Assembly (NCBI GenBank): GCA_028532985.1
Contig: JANCIK010000008.1
Location: forward strand, 186,001 to 250,000
Reading direction: 5' to 3'
Source of the DNA: Stropharia rugosoannulata
Lineage: Eukaryota > Basidiomycota > Agaricomycetes > Agaricales > Strophariaceae
Length of the DNA: 64,000 bases
Position numbers and translations under genes: made by a program. Numbering within the stretch: the first letter of the stretch is position 1; each line of letters starts with the position of its first letter. Shown piece by piece: positions 45,126 through 56,540 of this stretch. Below the pieces are notes generated by a model. The model was not told the DNA's origin and searched no databases. It saw nothing but the letters and a program-made list of their open reading frames with translations.

Positions 45126-48100
45126 TATGGCTGTCCATTATGGCGGTCCATGTGTACTTTTATTCCGCGCAGATTTTATGTACCATTTTCAAGCCCGCGG
45201 AAATTACAGCTGTGCGCGCAGAAATATTCATGCGCGCAGTTTTTAAGTACTTGCCCGCCAACTTTTAACTCTTGCGCGAAAGTTTCAAATGCCCGCGCAG
45301 TTTATGTGGTGTCAAATTTCTGCGCGCGGAAGATAAAAACACTTCCCGCGCAGAAAATGTGTCAAAATTTGCCTCGGCAGACTTATTTTTGCCCCGCGGA
45401 AATTTCAATGATGCGCGCAGAAATTTCACAAATTTGCGCGCGCAATATTGTTGCCTATGCCGTTCGGCTGCGTCACGGCCGGCAACTACTGCCAACTAGC
45501 TGGATACGATCGGAGTTGAAAATAATAAATACTTATATCAGTTTAATATGCACTTACCATTATGGTTGCCCGTTTGCACATTTATTATTCCGCACATATA
45601 CATTGAATTTTTTGTTCCGCACACTTCAAAATATTGCGCATACTTACCTTTTTGAAGCCGCACACTTGTATTTTTGTTCTGCACAATTGAGAAAAGTGCG
45701 CGCACATATCAAAAACATGCCGCACACTTCAAGAAAAGTGCGCAAACATATGAAAAAAATGCCGCACACTTCAAAAAAAGGCCGCACACATCGAAAATCT
45801 GGTCCGCACACTTCAAAAATTGTGCGCACATATGAATTTTTGACCCGCACATATTGTTTGCCGGTCTGCGCACACTTCAAAAATCCAGCGCGCACATATA
45901 TCGCTTATTGCCGTGCCTTGGCATCAGCGGTTTCCGGCTGGGGATCGGCAACACGGCAAAGTGTTGCCGCGTTCAAACCAAGTTCTCACGCTTAACATCT
46001 GGGAGAATCAAGCTTACTAGTACTTCACTAGCGTTAAATAAGAAAATTCTACAAATTATGCTATTTGTAATGTCAATAGACATAATTAATTTAATACCCT
46101 GCCAATTGGATGTAGCCAAATACAGTGATTTTTAATTGGCAGATGCTTGAAATACTACTAATAGCTAAATAACAGATTACCAGAACTAAATAACAAATCA
46201 CCAGAACTATGCTTATACAGTTACTCTGCTTATCAAGAACCTTCCACATCTCATGCTTTACGGGACTAGAGGTCAGGTTGCACTGAGTATATGGTAATGT
46301 GGTAAAATGATTATTAATACACTGGTCCCTCACATAATATTGTCATATTGAGACAAATACTACAGCTACGATCTATTTTTTCACACAGCAGGTAGATAAT
46401 TAGCATAAAAATTGATTTATTACATTATTGGACCTTAGGTAAACACCCTTGTATGTTTTTGTGCTTGATCTCTGTTGAGTTAGCCAGGCAAGAGCGGCGC
46501 GTCTATTGGTCACATGACTAAGTGATGGCGCGGCAGTGCTCTGACATAATCAGGCTACTGTGCCACATGCCGTGCTGCCGTGCATGAGCCGGAAACGGCA
46601 AGATGCCGCTGATGCCAAGGCACGGCTATAAACGATATATGTGCGCGCTGGATTTTTGAAGTGTGCGCAGACCGGCAAACAATATGTGCGGGTCAAAAAT
46701 TCATATGTGCGCACAATTTTTGAAGTGTGCGGACCAGATTTTCGATGTGTGCGGCCTTTTTTTGAAGTGTGCGGCATTTTTTTCATATGTTTGCGCACTT
46801 TTCTTGAAGTGTGCGGCATGTTTTTGATATGTGCGCGCACTTTTCTCAATTGTGCAGAACAAAAATACAAGTGTGCGGCTTCAAAAAGGTAAGTATGCGC
46901 AATATTTTGAAGTGTGCGGAACAAAAAATTCAATGTATATGTGCGGAATAATAAATGTGCAAACGGGCAACCATAATGGTAAGTGCATATTAAACTGATA
47001 TAAGTATTTATTATTTTCAACTCCGATCGTATCCAGCTAGTTGGCAGTAGTTGCCGGCCGTGACGCAGCCGAACGGCATAGGCAACAATATTGCGCGCGC
47101 AAATTTGTGAAATTTCTGCGCGCATCATTGAAATTTCCGCGGGGCAAAAATAAGTCTGCCGAGGCAAATTTTGACACATTTTCTGCGCGGGAAGTGTTTT
47201 TATCTTCCGCGCGCAGAAATTTGACACCACATAAACTGCGCGGGCATTTGAAACTTTCGCGCAAGAGTTAAAAGTTGGCGGGCAAGTACTTAAAAACTGC
47301 GCGCATGAATATTTCTGCGCGCACAGCTGTAATTTCCGCGGGCTTGAAAATGGTACATAAAATCTGCGCGGAATAAAAGTACACATGGACCGCCATAGTC
47401 CATGTGAGGAAATATTCCGCGAGAATGTTTTGAGACTTTTTGTGCCCGCGGACAAACTCGTCATTTGCGCGAAAGTTTAGACACACTGCGCGGAGAAGTT
47501 AAAGCATGCGCGAAAGTTTTCGAGCTTGCGCGGAAAAACTCAGCATGCGCGAAAAATAGTTCAAGGTCAAATTTGACCTGCGCGGATTTTCTACAGTCAT
47601 TTCTGTGTGCGCGGAAATACTTGTACGGTGCGCGGAAAAGTTCGCAAAGTTGCGCGAAAGTTTTGAGCATTAAGGTTTACTAATGTGCCGTGTTGCCGTG
47701 CTGAGATAATTGATGTGAGCGGCAGAACGCCGGCATGCTGAATGAGAGAATTCACACGGGTTTCCTTCCATGAACTTCCGCCTGCACTTCCTTCACTATG
47801 TATGAAAATCTGCTGTATTGTGTCATTTATGCGATTTAAAATACAGACACTGATTTTTTACAGGTATTCTGGTGCTGAGATGTTATTTTCTTGCCCAATA
47901 ATACTCAGATATGGGGTGTTTACATCTGAATTTAGGCATGCAAGCGATACCCAGGTCTTACCAGTTCTACCCAAACATTCAAATGTATTCCAAATGTATT
48001 CCCAACTATATAATTGAATTCCTTAACTTTTTGTACGTTTTAAGAGTGTTCTACATCAGTGGTGAGCCAGCCAGCATCCGATATTTCATGGAAGAAAAAT

Positions 48101-48468
48101 CGTGTGAATTCTCTCATTCAGCATGCCGGCGTTCTGCCGTTCACATCAATTATCTCAGCACGGCAACACGGCACATTAGTAAACCTTAATTCTCAAAACT
48201 TTCGCGCAACTTTGCGAACTTTTCCGCGCACCGTACAAGTATTTCCGCGCACACAGAAATGACTGTAGAAAATCCGCGCAGGTCAAATTTGACCTTGAAC
48301 TATTTTTCGCGCATGCTGAGTTTTTCCGCGCAAGCTCGAAAACTTTCGCGCATGCTTTAACTTCTCCGCGCAGTGTGTCTAAACTTTCGCGCAAATGACG
48401 AGTTTGTCCGCGGGCACAAAAAGTCTCAAAACATTCTCGCGGAATATTTCCTCACATGGACAGCCATA
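45126..48468. mobile_element. Outer foldback-type element FB2
   Basis: Starts TATGGCTGTCCAT and ends with the inverse ATGGACAGCCATA, flanked by CAGGGTG at 45119-45125 and 48469-48475. Its long inverted arms are 45126-45138 plus 47404-about 47770 on the left and about 48105-48468 on the right. They are built of short CGCG-containing motifs (TTTCGCGCAA, TCCGCGCA) at near-regular spacing. The 330-bp centre encodes nothing recognisable. FB1 is inserted 13 bp inside its left end. Confidence 0.8.
45139..47397. mobile_element. Inner foldback-type element FB1, 2259 bp
   Basis: Starts TATGGCGGTCCATGTGTAC and ends with its inverse, flanked by GTCCAT at 45133-45138 and 47398-47403. Arms of about 840 bp (45139-45985 and 46560-47397) are nearly identical inverted copies. 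The outer half of each arm is an array of GCGCGCAGAAATT-type motifs, the inner half an array of CCGCACACTTCAAAA and TGCGCACATATGAAAA motifs. The 300-codon frames in the arms arise from the repeated motif and appear on both sides because of the symmetry; I do not call them genes. The 570-bp centre is AT-rich and non-coding. The termini belong to the same family as FB2. Confidence 0.85.
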
Positions 48469-48570
48469 CAGGGTGTTCCCAGGGCTTGTCATCTCAACCC
48501 ACCTCACAGACGCCTGAAACTCAAACAGAGAATCAAGGATTCATTGTCTCCTGGTCACATACACACATCA

Positions 48571-49480
48571 ATGAGCAGTACAAGCAAGCAGACGCATTAT
48601 CCAGGGAAAAAAAATGACATTCTGGGACACTGCAATGATGTAACGATCTACGGCGGAAACTTCATAATCGGCAATGGAGTAACTTTGCAAAGTATGTTCG
48701 CCTTTGTTTTACTGTTTATAGTCCTATACGTATGCATGAAAAAATCCTCTAAAGACGTCAGTGAGCGCTCTCCCCAACTTGGAGACAACACCTGGACAGA
48801 CTCTCATGTCTGTACTCACCTTGACCATGGTGTATGTTCCCTGTTAAATAACGTGAATATGCTACTTATACCACCACTAAATGTCTAGTTTAAGAGTTGC
48901 GCACAATCTGTGCACTCCGGGGCATCACTGTCGCTCAATAGGTGCTGCAATATGGCTGCGGGGAACAGTTCTTTCCATCAGGCGCGCACGCACAACTACA
49001 CGCACTCAGCGCGAGTTCTCATTTATGAATCTGACATTCATCTATACACAGAACTGCTCAAACTCCACGGCAAATAACAACCAGGGATCCCATTGTCTTT
49101 CGCGTTCCGGATCAGGATGTGGATATGCATCCGAACGCACGGAGGAGGATAGGAAAGACCTGCCACATTTATCAGACCACCTCACCACTGATTCTGTGGG
49201 ACGTATCCGCAATTCCGGCATGCCAAACACAACGCACGTCAATAGTCTAGCTGATGATCAAGCATGTATAACATGTGGAAGATCTCGTCTTGCCAGACCT
49301 CGGCTTCATTGCCGTTCGAAACATCGCGCGAAACATCGTGAAAGGTCTTCAAGACATACGGAGAGAGTTGTTTATCCAGACATTGCGCCGGTCGTGGGTT
49401 TCTACGCGATGCCGCGCTCAAGACAGAAGAAGATCCTTCGCATGCTAAGCCTGACCAGTAAAGGTCGCGAGCGCTTATAA
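48571..49480 (+). CDS. M-family small Cys-rich protein, copy Md (208 aa)
   Basis: Plus-strand join(48571..48691, 48755..48831, 49052..49480), exon lengths 121, 77 and 429 nt, all in frame. It encodes ILGHCNDVTIYGGNFIIGN, SERSPQLGDNTWTDS, NCSNSTANNNQGSHC (second Cys of the first pair changed to Ser), DDQACITCGRSRLARPR, and a basic C-terminus with GFYAMPRSRQKKILRML. Its 3' end faces the 64-aa ORF and F-box gene. The start ATG lies about 100 bp inside the right flank of FB2; an in-frame upstream start exists at 48373 inside FB2 but is unlikely. Function unknown. Confidence 0.65.
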
Positions 49481-49512
49481 AAGAATGTTCGTGCACGGTA
49501 CGTACTTCAAGA

Positions 49513-49707
49513 TCACGCAGTCACATTGTCATGCTGAAATACTACAATCCCAGGTAGTCCGAATATGTCCCATCTTCGTTTTGATATGAATCCTACAAAC
49601 CTGTTTTCGTAAACCTCAGGGTACACTACGACTCGCATGTTCCACGGATGTAGATAATCTGCGTGAATATATAAGCCTGACTCAAGTCTCTCATCTATCG
49701 TTACCAT
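49513..49707 (-). CDS. 64-aa ORF downstream of the F-box gene, unknown
   Basis: Starts within the F-box stop (ATGGTAA overlap) and reads MVTIDERLESGLYIHADYLH, then VYPEVYENRFVGFISKRRWD and PPG-like GLPGIVVFQHDNVTA. Relics of the same frame occur at 27410-27495 and about 60757-61345, next to M-family genes each time. It could be a separate small protein, a 3' exon of the F-box transcript, or a non-coding 3' UTR that stays open by chance. The paralogous relics are broken, so it is not clearly constrained. Confidence 0.35.
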   Translation of the reverse strand: MVTIDERLESGLYIHADYLHPWNMRVVVYPEVYENRFVGFISKRRWDIFGLPGIVVFQHDNVTA

Positions 49708-51323
49708 GCATCATAGCAGCGCGAAACAGCCAGACGAAATTTCGCCGGATCAAGCTTCTCTAGAAACTCCTCCACTTCCATCCTGTCCAGCATCCTGCAC
49801 TCGATCCGAGCCCTAAGTCTCTTCCATGGAGCCAATTTCTGTGAAGCTGCGGTCTTGCGCATGACAAAGGCATAAAGAGTGTGGATTTTTATGATTGGGA
49901 TACATCGCACATCTAAGTGCTCAATGTTCGGACATAATGCGTCGCCTGTATCATCCGCATCCACCAATCGTATCAATAACTTGTTGTATGCCTCTCTATT
50001 TGCTGGGCCATCATTTGAGAACCTTGGAAGTCCCTCCAGATACGTCAGCTGCGGGCAGCACCAAAGGACTTCTATGAAGAGATTGAAGGATATTTCAGCG
50101 CCAATGCTCAAACTTGTGATGTTCCGAGAGCGCCTGAAGAAATCTGCAATACTAGATCGAATTTCCTTCTCTCGCCGCAGATGGAATCGTTTTAATTGGG
50201 GGGCGCTGATGTATTTGGAGACCATCGAAGTACAATCAATGCCAGGTAACTCGATGTCCGTAAAGTACTCCAGATATGGCAAGTCTATGCGAAAGTCTTG
50301 ATCAGAATTGTCATCATTGATGCCATATATCCAGAGACAAAGATCAAGGAGAGAAGTACATTGCTGAAGGGTGGTAACAATGTCGAAGATAGAACAATTC
50401 GTGATGGAACAATGCAGCTGAACGAGGTTCGACATAGAGTGGCGTAGTAAGTCCTTGTGAATGTGTAGGTTGTCCAAACAAATGCCGCATATTTCCTTCA
50501 AGCTAGGGGAACCAAGGATAGGTACGACATTAATGCCAGAAAATATCTTGGCACTACGGTCATCGAATTTTAGCTTGCAAAGGGAAGGTAGACTTTTTTT
50601 AGTGAGTGACTCTAGCTGGAATACCGTCCTCCTGGGCAGTTCTCCACAGAATGTAATTTTTATATCCTTCCAACGCTCATGACTTGAGATTACAATATCC
50701 GTCATTTCATGATATATTTCCTTTATATTGTCGTGTGCTTCTTCCGGAAATTGATTGTAATAGATGGATAGTTTCAATGGCAGAGATCCAGATCGGCGAA
50801 GCCATTGTTCCATACCGTATTTTACAGAGGCCAAGGTACACACAGACTGATCTTCACCTCCGCCATTATCGAGCAATGATGATAAGGATGGGGGGTGAGG
50901 CCCAATAACGAACTCGACGTCTGTCCACAAGGTAAGCATATCCAGTGCAATTCTCCTCAAGCTGCTAGAGATGCGTGTAAGAAGAATAGGGGCCTTTCCC
51001 CTGGAAAGAGTCGGATAATAGGCCGGATCGATGCAGTATTCAAAGATAAGACTAATAATATCTTGCGGAACACGGCGTATTGGAGCCAAAATGCAGCTGA
51101 GCTCAGCTTCACCATTCTCGAGAGCATTCCTTTGTAATTCGAGCTCCTCTAGCCTCGCTTCCACTTTGGCGATTTCAGCGCGAACCTCGGAAAGCTCTGA
51201 TTTAAAGCCAGGCATGATCGCTCTTGCGAAAGCCAGTTCGGAGTCGTTCGGTGCTCTGTTTGTACTAATCAGATCAGGAGGGAGAGATCTAAGCTTCTCC
51301 ACGGCCACTGAGTGCATTGACAT
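49701..51323 (-). CDS. F-box domain protein with N-terminal coiled coil, 540 aa
   Basis: Single exon starting MSMHSVAVEKL. Residues about 40-75 form a coiled coil (ELSEVRAEIAKVEARLEELE). It is directly followed by an F-box-like segment beginning LAPIRRVPQDIISLIFEYCI and including SSSLRRIALDMLTLW. The remaining 400 residues are leucine-rich and irregular, as in the expanded agaricomycete F-box/LRR-like families, ending LDPAKFRLAVSRCYDAW. By family knowledge such proteins bind Skp1 and act as substrate receptors of SCF ubiquitin ligases; the substrate is unknown. The frame is complete with no stop or shift, unlike the relic at 59985-60757. It is probably a host gene lying within the duplicated region. 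Confidence 0.8.
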   Translation of the reverse strand: MSMHSVAVEKLRSLPPDLISTNRAPNDSELAFARAIMPGFKSELSEVRAEIAKVEARLEELELQRNALENGEAELSCILAPIRRVPQDIISLIFEYCIDPAYYPTLSRGKAPILLTRISSSLRRIALDMLTLWTDVEFVIGPHPPSLSSLLDNGGGEDQSVCTLASVKYGMEQWLRRSGSLPLKLSIYYNQFPEEAHDNIKEIYHEMTDIVISSHERWKDIKITFCGELPRRTVFQLESLTKKSLPSLCKLKFDDRSAKIFSGINVVPILGSPSLKEICGICLDNLHIHKDLLRHSMSNLVQLHCSITNCSIFDIVTTLQQCTSLLDLCLWIYGINDDNSDQDFRIDLPYLEYFTDIELPGIDCTSMVSKYISAPQLKRFHLRREKEIRSSIADFFRRSRNITSLSIGAEISFNLFIEVLWCCPQLTYLEGLPRFSNDGPANREAYNKLLIRLVDADDTGDALCPNIEHLDVRCIPIIKIHTLYAFVMRKTAASQKLAPWKRLRARIECRMLDRMEVEEFLEKLDPAKFRLAVSRCYDAW

Positions 51324-52299
51324 CTCCAGTAGCTAATTTTAGTTAAGTGTGGTATTGAATCGATGATGATATCAGCTTGATGGAGATAGCGAGATCGAGC
51401 GACCGAAGTCACACAGAAGATGTGTTACGTTTGGGAGAACCTATTTGGCTTGCCGTGGAAGGAGACCAGTAGAATTTATGACGCGAGATAGCCAATCCTA
51501 GGGTGCAGCAGAGATGTCGCGATCAGTAGCAGACAGTAGCAGACATGAAAACAGAGCGGACTATTTGGATTGAATTTGCAGCAGCTGTCTCATGCTTGGC
51601 AAGTGCATTCAATCCAAACACGCAAGTTCCGAGATGCTCACACTTTCGCTTCCTCAAAGCGCAAGAGACTGAATCAGGTATTCAAAACGGTCTTTAATAA
51701 ACGTTAAATGAAGCCAGAGCCTAAGTACGCAAAGGGGAGCAAAGACAATTAGACGCAAGTTAGACGTTACATACTCTCCGTCGGGTAACCAGGCCGCCAC
51801 GGAAAAAGTAAAGAAGTCGAGTAATTGGGTTGCTACACAAGAACTAAAAAGCAAGGGACCCGAAAATGATGGATGGTGATGGTTCAAAGAACACGTTACC
51901 GGATGTGCCCATGCGTCGCTGGGAAGATTGGGTATATATGGATACGTACCAAACGTCCCAAAAACGAGACAGCGAGCGGTGACTTGTGTAGGGCACGACG
52001 GGTACAGAGCCCGGGGCGGCAGCGAGTTCGTGTTCGTAAAACATGCTGATGTGTAGGGAACAACCACTGATTGGGGCGCAGACTCAACGAGACAGGAGCG
52101 GGGTCTGGTATCAGTGTATATCACGGATGTGAGCAATTACGGACGGGATATACAAGTACACGAAACCGCTTAAGAGGAGAGATCTACCAACTTGGAACAC
52201 CCAGGATAGACGTCCATAATTGATATAACTTATGACCGGCCAGCAGGTAGCGTGGTGAGCTACACATCCATCGCATTAAGGGAGGGGGTCACGGAATTC
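51324..52299. other. F-box upstream region and dispersed repeat
   Basis: Positions 51350-51640 repeat the segment at 3320-3650. Beyond it, to 52300, minus-strand frames exist (51654-52136) but without motif or copy support; I regard the region as non-coding. Confidence 0.45.
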
Positions 52300-54480
52300 A
52301 AAAAGAGCACATAGTGGATGTACGTACCGAGACATACGCATATCTGATACAGGCGAGGCGAGGGGCAACGAGACAGAAAAAGCAAAGTGGCGAGGACGCC
52401 TGCAGCAGAGCTGGTGAGACCCTACGTGGTCAGCGATACGATACGGCATACAGGGACCATCTATGCACCCCTCAGACTAAGAGCCTGGTCGTTGGTGCCG
52501 TAGGAAGTACACAATGTCGACTCTATGGCAAGTACAGTGTTGGCCATAGTCAGCGAACAAAAAAGTGTGGCGGCGACCAGCAAGCACGAGTCAAACTACG
52601 CTGGAGAACGGGTGCAGAACGAAGGAAGCAACAGCAGACTGCATTGGGATCAGAAAAGGGAGCAGGTGCTTTCCGACGCAGGAAACAGAGACTTGCAAGG
52701 GGGCTTTGATGGAAAGGGAGCACGACGTTCTAGGACAGTATGCTCAAGCGAGGGGTAAGGGTGGGAGGCCAGAGAGATCTACTGCAGTGCATATATTATA
52801 TGCAATGCAGGGCGACATGCGAGAACGACATACGCACATTGGAACAAAAGCATATACCAGGGAGGTAAGCCACGCGAGAATCCGATGTAGGGGAGAGGGA
52901 GAGCAACAAAAGGGGAACTGCCGGGAAACTGAACACGGGGACAGCCAAGTCACAGTACTTGACGGAACATCGCTTTTGCACTTCTAGTGCGCACACCGCG
53001 GGGCGGGATAGGCTCACCTGTAGTACGTATGTTTCAATGCATATGTGCACATGGGGAGTATCGTGTGCAGGTCGATGCTGTCCTGGAGTGGAGAAGGTGG
53101 AGAGTAGATAATCATCGACGAGGGGAGATAGCATACCAGTCTGAAAGTTGGAGGGGAGAGGAAGGGGGGCCAAGAACCAGGGGACGCAGGCACTGTGGTG
53201 GGGAAAGGGAGGTCGGCTGTCGTACGAGCACGCCGGCGGAGACATAGACAGAGTGCCCAAGGCCGTGAAGGGTAAAAGAGATATGGGAAGGTGGGCAGGA
53301 GGGAAGGGAGATCAGCACAGCGATACGGAAGGTCAGCTGCCTATATGAGGCGAGAATAGACGTCGACAGCAAGCTCATACATTGATCCGAGGCAGAAGAA
53401 AAGACGGTGAGAGAAACAAGAACCAGACAGAGGTAAAGGGGGTGCCAGTCTGAAAGTCAAAGTGGACGGGTCAGGTTATCCTCAGACGGGAACAGGAGTT
53501 GTGATACAGCACGAGATGCAGGGAGCACATAACACCTCAGAACAAGATCATGTACCAGGAAGAAGGCGAGCCAACCAAGATGAGAGTGTAGCAGAGCGGG
53601 AGAGCAAAAGCAGGGGGATTGGCGTACAATAGAGAACGGGGACAGACAAAGGTGGTAACAGAAGACCGCTTTTACACTCCCAGTAACGAAGATACGGTGG
53701 GGGATGGGCCTGGCCTGTACATAATCGCGTATATGTGCACCTGCGGAGCGTCGCGGGGCAGGTCAATGTGGTCCGTGCATTGGGACGAGAAGGCGGGGTG
53801 GCAAGACAACGGAAAGGGAGACGGAAAGTAGATAAACTCCGACGAGGGAAGAGTTTGCCTGATTGAAAGGGGGAGGGGACGGGGGGAGGTCAGCGTGGGA
53901 AGTGAGTAAGGGATGAAGGTAAGTACGACAGGGAAACTATCACTGGGGTGGGGAGAGGAAGGTTAGCAGTCGTAGGAGCAGAGGCTAAGGCAGAGACGAA
54001 GCAGCTGAGGCCGCGGAGGAGAGGGTACGCACGAGAGGAAAGGGACAGGCGGACCAGGGCAACGTCAGATACTTTTTAAGCAGGCAGGGCAATATCAAAT
54101 GTGCCATCAAGAATTAGAACATGGACATACGACCAAGGAATAAAAATACCTAGAGGCTCGCATCTAGAGAAAATGTGCAAATTAACCGGTACTTGTAAAG
54201 GTTTCCGGGTCCTATCCGAACAGACAGAGGGTTGGCGGAGGGTAGTGACCAATCCAAATGCGAGGGGGCAGGGGTTGAAGCTCATAGGGACATACACGGG
54301 CCCCAAATACGCCTGGCTATTCTAGAATTTGATCCACGTTAGCGAACGGAAGCTCTGAGCTCCCAGACCATCTTCTGCGGACAGGCCGCAGACAAAGTGG
54401 CGGGGAGTTAGATCTAAGCATCCCAAGGTGTAACAGGTGTGACGTAGCAATGAGTTCGAGGCGGAGGGTGAGATGAGGCC
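52300..54480 (-). repeat. Promoter-like array T7
   Basis: Minus-oriented array with cores CATATGTGCACATGGGGAG (about 53040) and CGTATATGTGCACC (about 53728). It is the inverted counterpart of T3: minus frame 53548-53766 matches plus frame near 26245-26440. No gene is supported. Confidence 0.6.
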
Positions 54481-54870
54481 TATTAGGCATATTCGACCGC
54501 ACGTTTACAAGAAAATCACTATCAGCACATCCTGGGCTGAGGTACAGACGTACCCAACTGGTATATCCTATGGCGCCGCGCCTATGCCCCCACAGTCCTT
54601 CCCAATTCGCCATTCAGTACTGTACATGGAGGCAGGGATGAAAATGAGGGGACCAGGACGGGAATTGGACAGAAATCGAGTTATGCATCTCAATGTCACA
54701 GACGGCGAGAAGAGCCTGAATGAGGATGAGTGTGCGTCGGAACTTGGCCGGAATGCGTCTCAGTAAATACTCCCACGGGCACTGTGATCAACACTAAGTA
54801 TATTCAGTCTCCGCCGTTCCGGCCGGCACCTGTCGGACTCGCGGCAGCAAGTTAACGGCATAACAAAGAC
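54480..54870 (-). repeat. Terminal repeat B, right copy
   Basis: CTCCCACGGGCACTGTGATC near 54769, then GTCTCCGCCGTTCCGGCCGG and TGTCGGACTCGCGGCAGCAA, the inverse of 25320-25555, with the same flanking sequence (GCCGTTAAC...AACATG) beyond the end in both places. Confidence 0.6.
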
Positions 54871-55194
54871 CAAGTCACCGTGCTAACATGGGCGTCTCAT
54901 GTACTATTTCTTGCCTAAAATTGCACATACCACAGTGTATGTTGCTTGCGCTGTTCCTTACAGTGTCTCGGTCCACACCCAAAAGAATAACGCAAAGCAA
55001 CTGGCCATCCACCGTCCAAATTGCCTATTCCACGAACAATGAGAAATCAATGCAGCAATATACACTGCATCCCCAAGCAAGCTTACCCTCCCGAATACAT
55101 ATAAAAGCTCATCTGATATCCACCTACTCCATACCACGAACTTCCCTTTCTCGCAACACACCTCCAATCTAAAAGGTCCACCAAAGCTACTGCT

Positions 55195-55362
55195 ATGAAC
55201 CCCTCCACCACGACTACCACTATCACCACGGCCACCGCCAGCTCTGTCAAGACATCCCTGACGTCCGCACCGCCGATGATAATTCGTCCAACGTACAGCG
55301 AGCCCCAGTGCTGCCACTGTGGCAAACGGGGATCCCACGCGCCAAAGTGCCCCTTCAAGTAA
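55195..55362 (+). CDS. 55-aa zinc-knuckle-like small protein, right copy
   Basis: MNPSTTTTTITTATASS start, then PPMIIRPTYSEPQ and the C-terminal CCHCGKRGSHAPKCPFK with all Cys present (C-x2-C-x5-H-x3-C, one residue off the standard CCHC spacing). TATAAAA at 55100-55106 lies 95 bp upstream, followed by a C/T-rich leader, so a real transcription unit is plausible. Mirror copy at 24815-24982. Differences between the copies are few and keep the frame. It may be a gag-derived or single-strand nucleic-acid-binding peptide; this is inference. Confidence 0.5.
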   Translation: MNPSTTTTTITTATASSVKTSLTSAPPMIIRPTYSEPQCCHCGKRGSHAPKCPFK

Positions 55363-55638
55363 AATCTCCGTGAGTCCTATTTCATCGACGCTTTATTAAA
55401 TAATCATGCTCAATATTTCCGGCATCAACGCAGTCCATCTGCCCCTATAGAACCATGAAGCTCTTGATGAATACACGTGCGAGTCGCGATCGGCAGAATA
55501 GAATTAATTTCACGCTTCACGCGTTAGAGTAGCAGAACCTATATATATATGCATATGTTATAACAGTATTCATTACTACAAATGGTTTGAATCATTTCTG
55601 TCTTCAAAGAAATAAACACATTCATATTAGACTTACTA

Positions 55639-56540
55639 ATGTATCGAGAAAAGCCTGTCGACACGAACAACCTGAGCAAGGAAGTGAAGCTGGAATACGC
55701 CTACATAACGTATACATAATACTTAATATGCGCAGACAAATTTGTACGTCAGAGTAAAAACATGGTACTTAGACGGAGAAACTGGACGTAGAGGATGCAT
55801 GATAAATTACGTGGTTCAAACAACACGTTATACTGATCAACTGGTCTGTGTTACGAAAAGGTTACACTTGTTCCTGTTGAAAGCATTATATAAAGAATCG
55901 ATCGTTGAGTGAATACCAGCAAATTTAGAGCGTCCCCAACCGTGAAATCTAGAAACGATGGGCCATGTCACTAAGTACACTTCTATGTTCACACCTCATC
56001 TGTCTTGCTGCCTGATATACTTTCATCATTACTAGATATCGCGGGGTTTTTCCAAAGAACTTTAGGTTCGATGACAAGGAAAATGTAATTGTAAGATGCG
56101 GAAAGTTTCCAAAGCGTATGCCAGGAGTCATGGTTGAAGCTTTATATTGTGGAGTGGGCTTCTTTATATGTCTCGATTGGGTGAAAATAATTTATTTTCC
56201 CCGACGAGGTATACCGGGTAAAGAAAGCTACAATCTCGCTGCATTATTTAATGAAGCAGAAGTAAACAACTAAGCACGTACAACACCGTCTTTTGAAGTG
56301 AAACCGAAATGTGATATCTTCTCATAGGATTCTTCATCCTCAATCTACAAATACACGGCATATTTCCTGTATGCAGTACTGCGCACTAACGGATGGCGCG
56401 ACTACAAAGGTGATTTCTTTCCCACCATCCCTTAGTGGCTCAACAAAAGAGATGAACAATTACACTACACATGCCACCTAATGGAACTCACTGAAGAAGA
56501 AATCGCAAAAGCACGAGCGAGGTTTCTGTGGCACATTGGA
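55639..56540 (+). pseudogene. Unknown gene U, right copy (decayed)
   Basis: Plus-strand counterpart of 23610-24543: MYREKPVDTNNLSKEV (55639), then TNLYVRVKTWYLDGETG to ALYKESIVE and a stop where the left copy has Cys, then GVFPKNFRFDDKENVIVRCG (about 56040-56105) and YAVLRTNGWRDYKGDFFPTI (about 56368-56430). That is followed by a Glu-to-stop change (TAG) and MELTEEEIAKARA. A 200-bp insertion at 56537 removes the native end. The lesions differ from those of the left copy, so decay after duplication was independent. Confidence 0.6.

Noticed and set aside
45096..45995. 300-codon frames in the foldback arms, present on both sides
   Set aside because: The frame is produced by repeated short motifs and is mirrored only because the arms are inverted copies; nothing resembles a domain.
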